DNA of 64,000 bases from SKVR01 sp037441525. Lineage in GTDB: Bacteria > Bacteroidota > Bacteroidia > Bacteroidales > UBA7960. The notes under the pieces are model-generated. The model searched no databases. It was not told the DNA's origin and saw only the letters and a program-made list of their open reading frames with translations. The DNA lies in contig JBBISA010000001.1 in the NCBI GenBank assembly GCA_037441525.1, forward strand, positions 248,001-312,000. Reading direction: 5' to 3'. Positions 17,854 to 26,870 of the stretch are shown here, piece after piece (position 1 is the stretch's first letter; each line of letters opens with the position of its first letter). The translations under genes were made by a program, and so were the position numbers.

Positions 17854-20445
17854 ATGAAGTTTTTTGATAGAAGACATATAATACTATTTGCCGTAGCTAT
17901 TGGTTTTGTTTTTCCATTGTTCGCCTGGATTGTGGAATTAAGCCGCCTAAACCTGAGCCTGAGCCTGTCGGCTATTTCAAATCTTCATCAAAATAACCCC
18001 ATTGTTTTACTTACCCTTTTTATTCCAATCATTTTTGGTGTATTAGGATGGATTATTTACTACTATTTGGATAAAAACCAAAAAGAACTTGATGTAGTAA
18101 ACCAGCAAATGAGCCGCCAAACACAAAATATACATAAAGTGGCCACATTTGCCGAACAAATTGGAAACGGAAGATACGATATAGAATTTGATGTTGCTGA
18201 CGACTCAGACACACTGAGCAAAACTCTTCAAAACCTTCGCGATAAGCTTTTTGAAAACAACCAGAAGGAATACCTCCAAAACTGGGAAATGCGCGGAAAA
18301 GACCAGATTAGCCAGATACTGCGCATGCACAATGATGTCAATATCCTTAGCTATGAAGTGCTCGAAGCATTGATTAAGTATATTGATGTGGTTCAGGGTG
18401 TTTTTTATATTTACGATGATGAGGCGGCAGTATTAAGAATTTCTGCATCTTATGCCTACAATCGCAAAAAATACCTTCAAAATGAACTTAGAATTGGTGA
18501 AGGGCTGGTAGGCCAGTCGGCCATCGAAAAAGACATTATTCACCGCACAGAAATACCTGAGTTTTATCTGAGCATTACCTCTGGTATTCTTGGAGAAAAG
18601 AAACCCGACAGTATACTGATTGTTCCATTATTTATGGAAGAAAAACTCCAGGGAGCTTTCGAGTTTGCATCCATTAAAGAGTTTAAACCTCATGAAATTG
18701 AATTTGTTAAAGGCATTGCAGAAATAGTTGCCCGTACATTTTATAACCTTAAGATTACCGAAAAGACCGAACGACTTTTGCGCGAATCGCAGGAAATGAC
18801 GCAGGAACTTAAGGAAAATGAAGAAGAATTAAGGCAAAATGCCGAAGAAATGCGCCTTACCCAGGAAGAGCTCGAAAAAACCAATGCTCACCTGGAAGAA
18901 AAAATTCAGGAAGTAAATCAGAGCCAGAAAAGACTTTATTCATTGCTTGAAAACGCCTCTGAGCTCATCACTATTTATGATGGCAACAAGCATCTCAAGT
19001 ATGTCAGCCCCTCAGTAACCAACATTCTTGGATACACCGAAGAAGAAATGCTTACGGGTAAAGATTTTGACAGAATCAACAAAAAAGGTCAAACCATAAT
19101 CAACAAAATGTTTGAAGACCTGCTCGAAAACCCCTCTGAATCGCAGGTAATTCAATACTCTTATCTCAATAAATCGGGGGCAATTATTTACCTCGAAACT
19201 ACCGGCCGCAACCTTATCAGCGACCCGGCCATAAACGGTTTAATACTCAATACAAGCGATATTACGGAAAGAAAACGTGCAGAAAAGGAGCAACGCATGA
19301 GAGGCCAAATGCAAACTCTCTCCGACAACTCGCCTGACGTTATTCTTCGAATTGACCTAAACCGAATTGTATTTTATGCCAATCCTGCCATCGAAAATTT
19401 CACCCAAAGCAAATTGGAAGATTACAGCAAAAGGCAGATTGATGAAATCGGACTTAATGCCAGAATTGTAGAATATGTTGATTCCATTGCAGAAGAAATC
19501 AAAAAAAATAAACTGAAAATTCAAAATGAAATAGATTTTGTGCATGGCGGCCGCAAATTGGTTATGAATCTCAATGCAATTCCCGAATTTAATGAAGAAG
19601 CGCGGCTTGAAACCATTCTGTTTATTCTTCATGATATTACCGAACTTAAGAAAATTGAAGAAGAAATAAAAGACAAGAATGCCAAAATCACCGATAGTAT
19701 AAATTACGCTTTCAGGCTACAAAACGCTATATTGCCCAGCCAGAAACTAATACGCCAGGCATTTCCCGATTCCTTTATGTTTTACAAGCCCCGCGATATA
19801 GTAAGTGGAGACTTCCCCTGGATGTACGAAAAAGATGACAATGTTTATATTGCGGCTATTGACTGTACCGGACATGGTGTACCCGGTGCAATGCTTTCAC
19901 TCATTGGCTACTTCACTATGAATCAGATATTAAGCCAACCAAAGGCTTTAAGTCCCGGCGAAATACTTAATCAACTCCATAAAGGAGTTCAACAAACTCT
20001 CCGTCAGGATAAAGAAGGTGCCAGTGCCCGCGATGGAATGGATGTTGCCCTCTGCAAAGTAAACTTCACCAAAATGGAGTTACAGTTTGCCGGAGCACAT
20101 CGTCCATTATACCATGTGCGCGGTGGAGAGCTAACCGAATTTAAGGGCACGCGCTCAGCCATCGGAGGTATACCCAAAGAGGGAAAATCTGAAACAGAAT
20201 TCGAAAATCATGTAATAAAACTGGAAAAAAATGATTGCGTTTATTTTTTCTCCGATGGGCTACCCGACCAATTTGGTGGTCCCGAAGGGAAAAAATATTT
20301 TCCAAAACGAATAAAAGAGCATATTATTGAAAATAAAGATGTTCCCATGAGCCAAATGTACAATATCTTTAAAAAAGATTACATTGAATGGCTCGGAAAC
20401 GAAATGCCTATTGATGATGTTTTGTTAATAGGTATTAGGTTTTAA
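17854..20445 (+). CDS. SiaA-like membrane PP2C (SpoIIE-type) phosphatase with GAF and PAS sensors
   Basis: 863 residues. Two membrane spans (about 8-30 and 48-70) lead into a HAMP-like segment (about 85-145), a GAF domain (about 155-300), a long coiled coil (300-365), two PAS domains (about 365-475 and 485-605) and a C-terminal PP2C phosphatase. Metal ligands are visible at D653 (SGDF), D670 (DCTGHG), D730, D801 (SDGLPDQ) and D854/D855. In Pseudomonas, SiaA is a membrane PP2C enzyme that dephosphorylates SiaC; the SiaB and SiaC homologues follow here, so the same role is inferred. The GAF/PAS array is longer than in the Pseudomonas protein and suggests extra cytoplasmic inputs. Confidence 0.85.
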   Translation: MKFFDRRHIILFAVAIGFVFPLFAWIVELSRLNLSLSLSAISNLHQNNPIVLLTLFIPIIFGVLGWIIYYYLDKNQKELDVVNQQMSRQTQNIHKVATFAEQIGNGRYDIEFDVADDSDTLSKTLQNLRDKLFENNQKEYLQNWEMRGKDQISQILRMHNDVNILSYEVLEALIKYIDVVQGVFYIYDDEAAVLRISASYAYNRKKYLQNELRIGEGLVGQSAIEKDIIHRTEIPEFYLSITSGILGEKKPDSILIVPLFMEEKLQGAFEFASIKEFKPHEIEFVKGIAEIVARTFYNLKITEKTERLLRESQEMTQELKENEEELRQNAEEMRLTQEELEKTNAHLEEKIQEVNQSQKRLYSLLENASELITIYDGNKHLKYVSPSVTNILGYTEEEMLTGKDFDRINKKGQTIINKMFEDLLENPSESQVIQYSYLNKSGAIIYLETTGRNLISDPAINGLILNTSDITERKRAEKEQRMRGQMQTLSDNSPDVILRIDLNRIVFYANPAIENFTQSKLEDYSKRQIDEIGLNARIVEYVDSIAEEIKKNKLKIQNEIDFVHGGRKLVMNLNAIPEFNEEARLETILFILHDITELKKIEEEIKDKNAKITDSINYAFRLQNAILPSQKLIRQAFPDSFMFYKPRDIVSGDFPWMYEKDDNVYIAAIDCTGHGVPGAMLSLIGYFTMNQILSQPKALSPGEILNQLHKGVQQTLRQDKEGASARDGMDVALCKVNFTKMELQFAGAHRPLYHVRGGELTEFKGTRSAIGGIPKEGKSETEFENHVIKLEKNDCVYFFSDGLPDQFGGPEGKKYFPKRIKEHIIENKDVPMSQMYNIFKKDYIEWLGNEMPIDDVLLIGIRF

Positions 20446-20570
20446 TACATTACCTTTGACATAGTTCTATGACCCAAAGAAATTGCGCACCACTGAAACA
20501 ATATGTCGGGGTAAATTAATAGAAAACAGAAAAAATAAATGCCTGAGTATAAATTGTAAAATACAGAAAA

Positions 20571-21146
20571 ATGGAAAATGTGGATTACATGAAGCTGGTT
20601 TATGACTTTCATAACGAAATGTTGAAAAATAAGTTTACACTTGTTTATGAAGGAGAAATCACACATCAGATAACTAAAGCTTTTACATCTCTGGCCGAAA
20701 ATAAAATGGATAGCTATAGCGAAGATGCCAACATGAAAAAAAAGGTGTTTCATGTTATGGTTGAATGTTTGCAAAACCTCAGCAAACATGCCGAGGAGCA
20801 TGCAAATGCTGATGGTACCGGCTATTCAGGTAACGGTATTTTTATCGTGGGAAGGCTGGGAAATGACAATGAAGACTATCAGATTCTTACCGGCAATGCG
20901 GTAGAAAACAGCAAAGTGTTAGAATTAAAAGCACTACTCGAAAAAATTAACCAACTTGATAAAGAAGGGCTTAAGGAATTGTTCAAAAAACAAATGCGCG
21001 AAGGTTCTCTTTCTGAAAAAGGCGGCGCCGGACTGGGCCTGATAGATATTGCCCGCAAAACCGGCGAAAAACTCGAATTTAACTTTGTTCAGATTGACGA
21101 AAAGAACTCATTTTTCCTTCTCAGAACCCTAATATCTCGCAAATAA
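20571..21146 (+). CDS. SiaB-family GHKL protein kinase
   Basis: 191 residues. In the Pseudomonas Sia system SiaB phosphorylates SiaC on a threonine, opposing SiaA. The GHKL ATP-binding fold is visible: N-box VECLQNLSKHA (E65, N69) and glycine-rich GGAGLGLIDIARKTG (151-165). There is no histidine phosphoacceptor domain, which matches a Ser/Thr-type kinase or anti-sigma-factor-like kinase rather than a sensor histidine kinase. It lies 125 bases after the phosphatase gene and 34 bases before the SiaC homologue. Confidence 0.85.
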   Translation: MENVDYMKLVYDFHNEMLKNKFTLVYEGEITHQITKAFTSLAENKMDSYSEDANMKKKVFHVMVECLQNLSKHAEEHANADGTGYSGNGIFIVGRLGNDNEDYQILTGNAVENSKVLELKALLEKINQLDKEGLKELFKKQMREGSLSEKGGAGLGLIDIARKTGEKLEFNFVQIDEKNSFFLLRTLISRK

Positions 21147-21180
21147 CAAAACGAATTTACCACAAATAAAAATAAGTATC

Positions 21181-21555
21181 ATGGAAGTAATTAAAATCAA
21201 AGGAACGGACGATACTCCAAATGTTATTCTGGATGCAGGCAATAATATCATTGAATTTTCAGGAAGGTCCCTACCTGAAGATGTCGTAACATTTTATGCT
21301 CCGGTAATCAGTTGGATTGAAGAGTATGCCAAGGCACCTAACCCCAAAATTGATGTAATATTCCGCCTGGAATATTTCAACACGGCCTCTTCCAAAATAC
21401 TGCTCGATATCCTTTTAAAATTTGAAGACATACACAACAGTGGAAATGAAGTAGTTGTACAGTGGTATTTCCAGGAAGACGATGAAGATATGCAGGAAGC
21501 CGGAGAAGAGTATTCTGAAATAGTGGATATTCCCTTTGAGATGCATAGCTATTAA
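21181..21555 (+). CDS. SiaC-family regulatory phosphoprotein (DUF1987)
   Basis: 124 residues, the full length of the family. SiaC in Pseudomonas is a small switch protein whose phosphorylation state decides whether it activates the diguanylate cyclase SiaD. Here the motif RLEYFNTASSK places threonine at residue 68, the same number as the phosphorylated threonine of Pseudomonas SiaC. The C-terminus is strongly acidic (EDDEDMQEAGEEYSE). No GGDEF protein is present in the window; the next gene, 17 bases on, encodes an ABC transporter, so the downstream target may differ. Confidence 0.88.
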   Translation: MEVIKIKGTDDTPNVILDAGNNIIEFSGRSLPEDVVTFYAPVISWIEEYAKAPNPKIDVIFRLEYFNTASSKILLDILLKFEDIHNSGNEVVVQWYFQEDDEDMQEAGEEYSEIVDIPFEMHSY

Positions 21556-21572
21556 TTTCAATTACATCATAG

Positions 21573-24500
21573 ATGAGTGAAGAGATTCTGAAGGCCCTTA
21601 TGCAACTCTTTGCAATTATTGCAAAGCAGGATGTTGGCCTTTCTGTTAACGAAAGAGAATTTGTTGAGAACTTTCTAAAACAGCAACTCAATGAAAGTTC
21701 AGTTAAAGAATATCTCGCCCTGTTTGACAGTTTCAGCGAAACAGCAAAGCCAAAAGACGAAGATGAAGACCCTGAAAAAATCAGAAAACCCAAGCTCACC
21801 TCAGTAAAAGACTCGGTAAAAACACTTGGTATTGCCAAAAAAATCAACAAAACACTTACTCAAAAGCAAAAAGTTGTTGTGTTGGTTCGTTTGTTCGAGC
21901 TCGTAAATTCCGATAAAAATTTTACAGCCCAGCGGATGGCTATTATCGACACTGCCGCTGAGGTTTTTAATATCTCAAAGGAAGAGTTTCAGGCCATTTC
22001 CTCATTCGTCATCCAAAACGACCTGTCACAATTAGATTTTTCCGATGTTCTGATCATTCATGGTGAAACCCTTCATTATACTCATTCTCATCTCATTGAA
22101 TCCACTCAACTCAACGGAAGCATCATAATCCTTCGGGTAAAAAGTGTTGACCTCTATTTTTTACGGTATACAGGCGAAAACGAACTACTCCTGAATGGTT
22201 TACCCATTTCGAACCAGCGAATTTATCTTTTTGCCAACGGAAGCGTTATCAAGCAACCTAAAGGTAAGCCCATTTTTTATACCGATGTAGCTGCCAAGTT
22301 CCTTTCCGATGCCAGTTCAATCAACGTTAGTTTCCTGGCCGAAAATGTTGGACTTACCTTTCCCAACGGTCACATTGGCCTGCGCGATATAAACATTGAA
22401 GAGCAGTCAGGTAAAATGGTGGCCATTATGGGTGGCAGTGGAGCTGGAAAAACTACTCTGCTCAATGTTCTTTCTGGTATAGATAATCCCAGCCTTGGCA
22501 AGGTGCAGATAAATGGAGTAAATCTCCATCAGGAAAAGGAACTGGTGAAGGGTATAATAGGATACATACCCCAGGATGACCTTTTAATTGAAGAACTTAC
22601 CGTTTTCGAAAATCTATATTACAGCACCAAACTCGTTTACCGCGACCTTGATGAAGAAGCCATTAAGGAAAAAGTGAACGGAGTTTTAACAAGCCTGGGT
22701 TTATTCCACCGCAAAAACCTGAAGGTAGGAAACCCACTTGATAAAAAAATTAGCGGCGGCCAACGTAAAAGACTCAATATCGGCCTCGAACTCATCCGTG
22801 AACCCGCAGTACTATTTGTTGATGAGCCTACATCAGGATTGTCATCGAGAGACTCTGAGAATGTGATGGAACTCCTCAGGGAACTTGCAGTCAGAGGCAA
22901 GCTGATTTTCGTAGTTATCCATCAGCCCTCATCAGAGATTTATAAAATGTTCGATAACGTAATTATTCTCGATGAAGGCGGTTATCAAATCTATTATGGC
23001 AACCCGGTGGAGGCCGTTATTTATTTCAAGAAATTAGATAATCAAATAAACAGCGATATTGGCGAATGTCCCCGGTGTGGCAATGTAAATCCTGAAACCA
23101 TATTCACCATCATTGAATCGAGAATTGTGGATGAATATGGTCGCAGTACCAGCAACCGCAAAGTATTGCCCGGCCAATGGGCACAATATTACACCGAGAA
23201 CAAAAAGGTTCTGCTGGAACAATCAAGTTTTGATCCCCTCCCCGACTCCTTCAAAAAACCCAACTGGTTTAACCAGTTAAAAATATTCTTTTCCCGCGAC
23301 CTGTTCAGCAAACTGGCCAATACACAGTATATGGTTCTTAATCTTCTCGAAGCACCAATACTGGCTTTTTTGCTTGCCTATATAATCAGGTATATCGACG
23401 ACCCCACCTCAAACATTTACATTTTCAGGGACAATGAAAATATAATGCCCTATTTGTTTATGTGTACCATCGTGGCGCTATTCGTCGGACTAATTGTTAG
23501 CGCTGAAGAAATTTATAAAGACCGGAAAATACTCAAACGCGAAAGTTTTTTGAACTTAAGCCGCAGCAGTTACCTATTCTCTAAATTAACCATACTGTTC
23601 ATTATTTCGGCAATACAGGCAGCTATGTTTGTATTGGTCGGAAATACCATACTTGGAATAAAAGGGATGTATTTCGAATACTGGTTGATGTTCTTTTCCC
23701 TGTCAACACTTGCCAATGTGCTGGGTTTAAATATTTCTGCTGCCTTCAATTCGGCTGTTACCATTTATATACTTATTCCCTTTCTTATCATTCCGCAAAT
23801 GGTGCTTACAGGTGCCATGTTCAACTTCGATAAAATTAACCGCAACATTGGTGGTGGTCGCGAAAAAGTGCCCATCATTGCCGAGGTTATGCCATCGCGC
23901 TGGGCATTCGAAGCTCTGGTGGTTAATCAATTTGTAAATAACCCCTACGAAAGTCAGTTTTATGAGCTAAGGAAACTCGAAAGTGCATTTAATTATAAAA
24001 ATGTATATTACATCCCTGAGTTGAGAGGCTTCGTTGAAAATTACCGCGCCAACGTTTTATCCAATCAGCCCGACCCTATTTCAAATAACAACATTGAACT
24101 TATATTTAACGAAATAACCAAGGAAAACAATTCTCCGATCGCCAGAAATCACAAGATCATATTTGAGCGAACCAATAAAATTAACCCCCATGATATTAAT
24201 ATGGAACTGGCCAACGAAATCCTGGTTTACCTCAACCGTTTGCAGGATTTTTATAGGGTCAATTTCAATATAATGAATGAAAACATCGATCAACGTATAA
24301 GCCAGATGGTAAGTACGCCTGAAAAAAAGACAGAATATCAGAAATTATTCGATGATAATTTCAATACCTATCTTTCAAGATTTGCCCGAAATAGCATGGC
24401 ACCTCTACCGCTTGTAAGGCTGGGCAACAAATTAGTTCAAAAAATAGACCCTGTTTACCTCGACCCGCAGGACAGAAGAGCAACAAGTTTTCGATCGCAT

Positions 24501-24752
24501 TTTCTGGCTCCTAATAAAAATGTATTCGGAAATCTGTTCCCAACATTTTATTTCAACCTTAGTATCATTTGGATTTTTACCCTTTTCGCTTATATAGCGC
24601 TTTATTACAATGCGCTTAGCCGATTACTAAATTCGATGGCCTGGCTGGGAGGCAAAGCAGAACCCTTTTTGCAACGTTTTCAACTGAAAAATAAAAAAGA
24701 TGACAAGACATCATCATCGGTTGATTCTGACGATAATACATCATCTAATTGA
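21573..24752 (+). CDS. ABCG-type ABC transporter with TerB-like N-terminal domain
   Basis: 1059 residues in one chain. An N-terminal helical TerB-like region (about 1-150) precedes a beta-rich segment (about 155-250) that loosely resembles an FHA domain. The ATPase follows: Walker A with K293 (GGSGAGKTT), signature ISGGQRKR, Walker B D417/E418 (LFVDEPTSGL) and the switch histidine in VIHQPSSE, all typical of the ABCG/White class. After a CPRC pair (C499, C502) come about six spans of the ABC-2 membrane type, with a large loop (about 790-980) before the last span. It is a half-transporter that should dimerise. The substrate is unknown; the location after SiaC suggests phospho-switch control. 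Confidence 0.85.
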   Translation: MSEEILKALMQLFAIIAKQDVGLSVNEREFVENFLKQQLNESSVKEYLALFDSFSETAKPKDEDEDPEKIRKPKLTSVKDSVKTLGIAKKINKTLTQKQKVVVLVRLFELVNSDKNFTAQRMAIIDTAAEVFNISKEEFQAISSFVIQNDLSQLDFSDVLIIHGETLHYTHSHLIESTQLNGSIIILRVKSVDLYFLRYTGENELLLNGLPISNQRIYLFANGSVIKQPKGKPIFYTDVAAKFLSDASSINVSFLAENVGLTFPNGHIGLRDINIEEQSGKMVAIMGGSGAGKTTLLNVLSGIDNPSLGKVQINGVNLHQEKELVKGIIGYIPQDDLLIEELTVFENLYYSTKLVYRDLDEEAIKEKVNGVLTSLGLFHRKNLKVGNPLDKKISGGQRKRLNIGLELIREPAVLFVDEPTSGLSSRDSENVMELLRELAVRGKLIFVVIHQPSSEIYKMFDNVIILDEGGYQIYYGNPVEAVIYFKKLDNQINSDIGECPRCGNVNPETIFTIIESRIVDEYGRSTSNRKVLPGQWAQYYTENKKVLLEQSSFDPLPDSFKKPNWFNQLKIFFSRDLFSKLANTQYMVLNLLEAPILAFLLAYIIRYIDDPTSNIYIFRDNENIMPYLFMCTIVALFVGLIVSAEEIYKDRKILKRESFLNLSRSSYLFSKLTILFIISAIQAAMFVLVGNTILGIKGMYFEYWLMFFSLSTLANVLGLNISAAFNSAVTIYILIPFLIIPQMVLTGAMFNFDKINRNIGGGREKVPIIAEVMPSRWAFEALVVNQFVNNPYESQFYELRKLESAFNYKNVYYIPELRGFVENYRANVLSNQPDPISNNNIELIFNEITKENNSPIARNHKIIFERTNKINPHDINMELANEILVYLNRLQDFYRVNFNIMNENIDQRISQMVSTPEKKTEYQKLFDDNFNTYLSRFARNSMAPLPLVRLGNKLVQKIDPVYLDPQDRRATSFRSHFLAPNKNVFGNLFPTFYFNLSIIWIFTLFAYIALYYNALSRLLNSMAWLGGKAEPFLQRFQLKNKKDDKTSSSVDSDDNTSSN

Positions 24753-24770
24753 AATTAAACCATTTAAACT

Positions 24771-25679
24771 ATGAAAAAACTTCCAAATTTACAGTTATTT
24801 ATTTCGATGGTTCTAGTTTTTGCTTTTTTAGGATGCAGGCAAGGGCCAAAACAGGAAGCAACCGACCTGCTGGACGATTCTTTGATAGCGGCCAATGTAA
24901 GACTCGACGACCAGGTTATTGGAGAAATGATCTCATCAGTTCCCAACCCCGTCGAAATGTCGGCATTATTGCAAAGATCAGGAGTAGTATACTCACAACA
25001 ACTACTTAACCCTGCTGAAAATATCAGAAACTATAATACCAACTTTAAGAGGGCGCTCAACCTTGGCGTTTATGGAACCAACCTGGTGTATATGAACATT
25101 TATGACAGAACCATTGCCACCCTGCGTTATCTGAGCAACGTCAGAGACCTCGCCTCTGATTTGAGAATTGATCAATTTTTCGATTACAACACCCTAAACC
25201 GCCTGTCTGAAAGCAGCCGAAATATCGATTCAGTGCTCTTCATTACCAATACAGGGTTCGACAACATGTCGCGCTATCTTATTGGTCAGGGACGAGGTAA
25301 TCTTGCAGTTCTTATCTCGTTTGGCACGTGGATTGAGAGTCTGTATATCGCAACGAATGTGCAAACAGTTCCACCCAACAAAGAAACGATAAACATAAGA
25401 ATAGGAGAACAAAAAAAAGTACTTGACAATATAATTCTTCTTATGAACACATACAGGCAAGACCCTTCATTTGCAGAACTAATTGAAGACCTGATGTTGC
25501 TTAAAAAAGAATTCGACAAAGTAACTATTAGTTATATCTACAAAGAACCCACCATAAAGGAAATTGATGGCATGGTAGTACTGGTAGATAATTCGAGGAG
25601 CGAAGTGAATATTAATCAGGAAATTGTGGAATCAATAGCCAAAGTAGTTGCACAGATCAGAACCAAAGTGATCAGTTAA
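24771..25679 (+). CDS. lipoprotein of unknown function
   Basis: 302 residues. The N-terminus is a lipoprotein signal ending FAFLGCRQ, so C22 is the predicted lipidated residue; the following residues (RQGPKQE) do not form the usual Bacteroidota surface-export signal. The mature protein is mostly helical with no recognised catalytic motif. It starts 18 bases after the ABC transporter gene and is surely in the same operon, so it may be a periplasmic partner or cargo-binding component of the transporter. Confidence 0.8.
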   Translation: MKKLPNLQLFISMVLVFAFLGCRQGPKQEATDLLDDSLIAANVRLDDQVIGEMISSVPNPVEMSALLQRSGVVYSQQLLNPAENIRNYNTNFKRALNLGVYGTNLVYMNIYDRTIATLRYLSNVRDLASDLRIDQFFDYNTLNRLSESSRNIDSVLFITNTGFDNMSRYLIGQGRGNLAVLISFGTWIESLYIATNVQTVPPNKETINIRIGEQKKVLDNIILLMNTYRQDPSFAELIEDLMLLKKEFDKVTISYIYKEPTIKEIDGMVVLVDNSRSEVNINQEIVESIAKVVAQIRTKVIS

Positions 25680-25741
25680 TACTCAGGTAAATTCAATCAA
25701 TCTTCAATTAAATCCAATCTTCGAATTAAAAAAGAAAAATT

Positions 25742-26179
25742 ATGAAAAAGTTTTTAATATCTTTAGGTTTAGTCGTTTCTGTTTTGTTTGCCGGAGAAGC
25801 CTATTCGCAATGCGGTACTCTTCTCGATGTTTGTCATGGAAAGCTTGATAATGCACGGTTCCTTAAAAGCTGGCCCATACAGTTGCCTGAACAAGGACGC
25901 GGAGAGACTTTACCTCAGGTAAGTTTTAAAATGCCCCTCACCAGCGGAACCACCTATAAGATTTTTGCCTGCAATGCCAATGAGCTCCCCGGAAAAGTAA
26001 TTATCAGTATCCGCAATCATAATGATGATTTGGTTATCACCTCTTTTCTTGTAGAACAAAAAAGGCACCTCCCCATTATAATGTTCCCGGTGGGAATGAG
26101 CGGTATCTATACCTTTAGCTTCTACTTTGAGGATGGTAAGGAAGGATGTGCAGTGGGCGTAGTATCAAGTGTAAACTGA
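25742..26179 (+). CDS. small secreted protein of unknown function
   Basis: 145 residues with a clear signal peptide (about 1-22, ending EAYSQ). Three or four cysteines (C24, C31, C77 and near 136) could form disulfides outside the cytoplasm. The mature part looks beta-rich. It follows the lipoprotein gene by 62 bases and ends just before a hairpin that overlaps the promoter of the next gene, so it is the probable last gene of the Sia/transporter operon. I do not recognise its family. Confidence 0.7.
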   Translation: MKKFLISLGLVVSVLFAGEAYSQCGTLLDVCHGKLDNARFLKSWPIQLPEQGRGETLPQVSFKMPLTSGTTYKIFACNANELPGKVIISIRNHNDDLVITSFLVEQKRHLPIIMFPVGMSGIYTFSFYFEDGKEGCAVGVVSSVN

Positions 26180-26242
26180 TATAACCCACTTTTAACGCTC
26201 CATTTTCAGTAAAACTCTTACTTTTTACTTTTCTATAATTTG

Positions 26243-26250
26243 TACTTTCG
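26243..26250 (+). promoter_or_regulatory. response-regulator promoter inside a terminator hairpin
   Basis: TACTTTCG differs from TAnnTTTG by one base. A start site near 26257 would fall in the loop of the hairpin 26244-26273, giving a leader of about 23 bases. Confidence 0.35.
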
Positions 26251-26279
26251 GGCTGAATTATTAGTCCGAAAGTTTTTTT
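26244..26279 (+). terminator. intrinsic terminator touching the next start codon
   Basis: ACTTTCGG (26244-26251) pairs with CCGAAAGT (26266-26273), followed by a run of seven T that ends one base before the ATG at 26280. Confidence 0.75.
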
Positions 26280-26672
26280 ATGGAGAACCTGAAAACCAAA
26301 AAAATATTTGTAATTGAAGATAACAAAACAGAAGGCATGTTGCTTAAACTTTGCCTTGGATCAATAAAAAACATTACCATTACAAATTTCACATTGGGCC
26401 AGGAATTGTTGGATAACATCCAGGAAATCCCAGATATAGCAATAGTTGATATGATGCTTCCCGATATATCTGGCGAAGAACTTGTGCTTGCAATAAAAGA
26501 CAACAATCCTAAAACGGAGGTTATTGTTGTTTCGGCCCAAAAAGACATCGATCTTATTGCAAGACTTCAGGAATTAGGCATTTATAATTATCTGGTGAAA
26601 AGTGAAACCTGCATGGAATCTCTCCAGCGAACCATTGAAGACCTTATTTTCCTGATCGATCATAAAAGATAA
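26280..26672 (+). CDS. single-domain response regulator
   Basis: 130 residues: only a CheY-like receiver. The acidic pocket is in FVIEDNK, the phosphoacceptor is the aspartate of AIVDMMLPD (about D57), and the conserved lysine is in YLVKSE, where the usual following proline is replaced by serine. With no output domain it must pass its signal by binding a partner, perhaps the neighbouring CheB-CheR fusion. The ATG lies directly after the T-run of the upstream terminator, and a terminator follows the gene, so it is a one-gene unit. Confidence 0.88.
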   Translation: MENLKTKKIFVIEDNKTEGMLLKLCLGSIKNITITNFTLGQELLDNIQEIPDIAIVDMMLPDISGEELVLAIKDNNPKTEVIVVSAQKDIDLIARLQELGIYNYLVKSETCMESLQRTIEDLIFLIDHKR

Positions 26673-26698
26673 CTTTTTACTTTTTCCGGTAAAGAAAA

Positions 26699-26727
26699 AC
26701 TCCTAATTCGGGAGTCTTTTTTTTTTT
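26699..26727 (+). terminator. terminator of the response-regulator gene
   Basis: ACTCC (26699-26703) pairs with GGAGT (26711-26715), followed by C and eleven T residues. Confidence 0.75.
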
Positions 26728-26870
26728 GCTCTCTAAGAATTACCATCCTTATTTCAACGCAATTCAATAATTTGCTATTTTTATTTAAGGCATTGAAAAA
26801 TGCAGATTTTTTCAATAAACTTTTTTCTCCCTCAGGAAGCAAATAGCATTACTTTGACAAACTAGAAACC

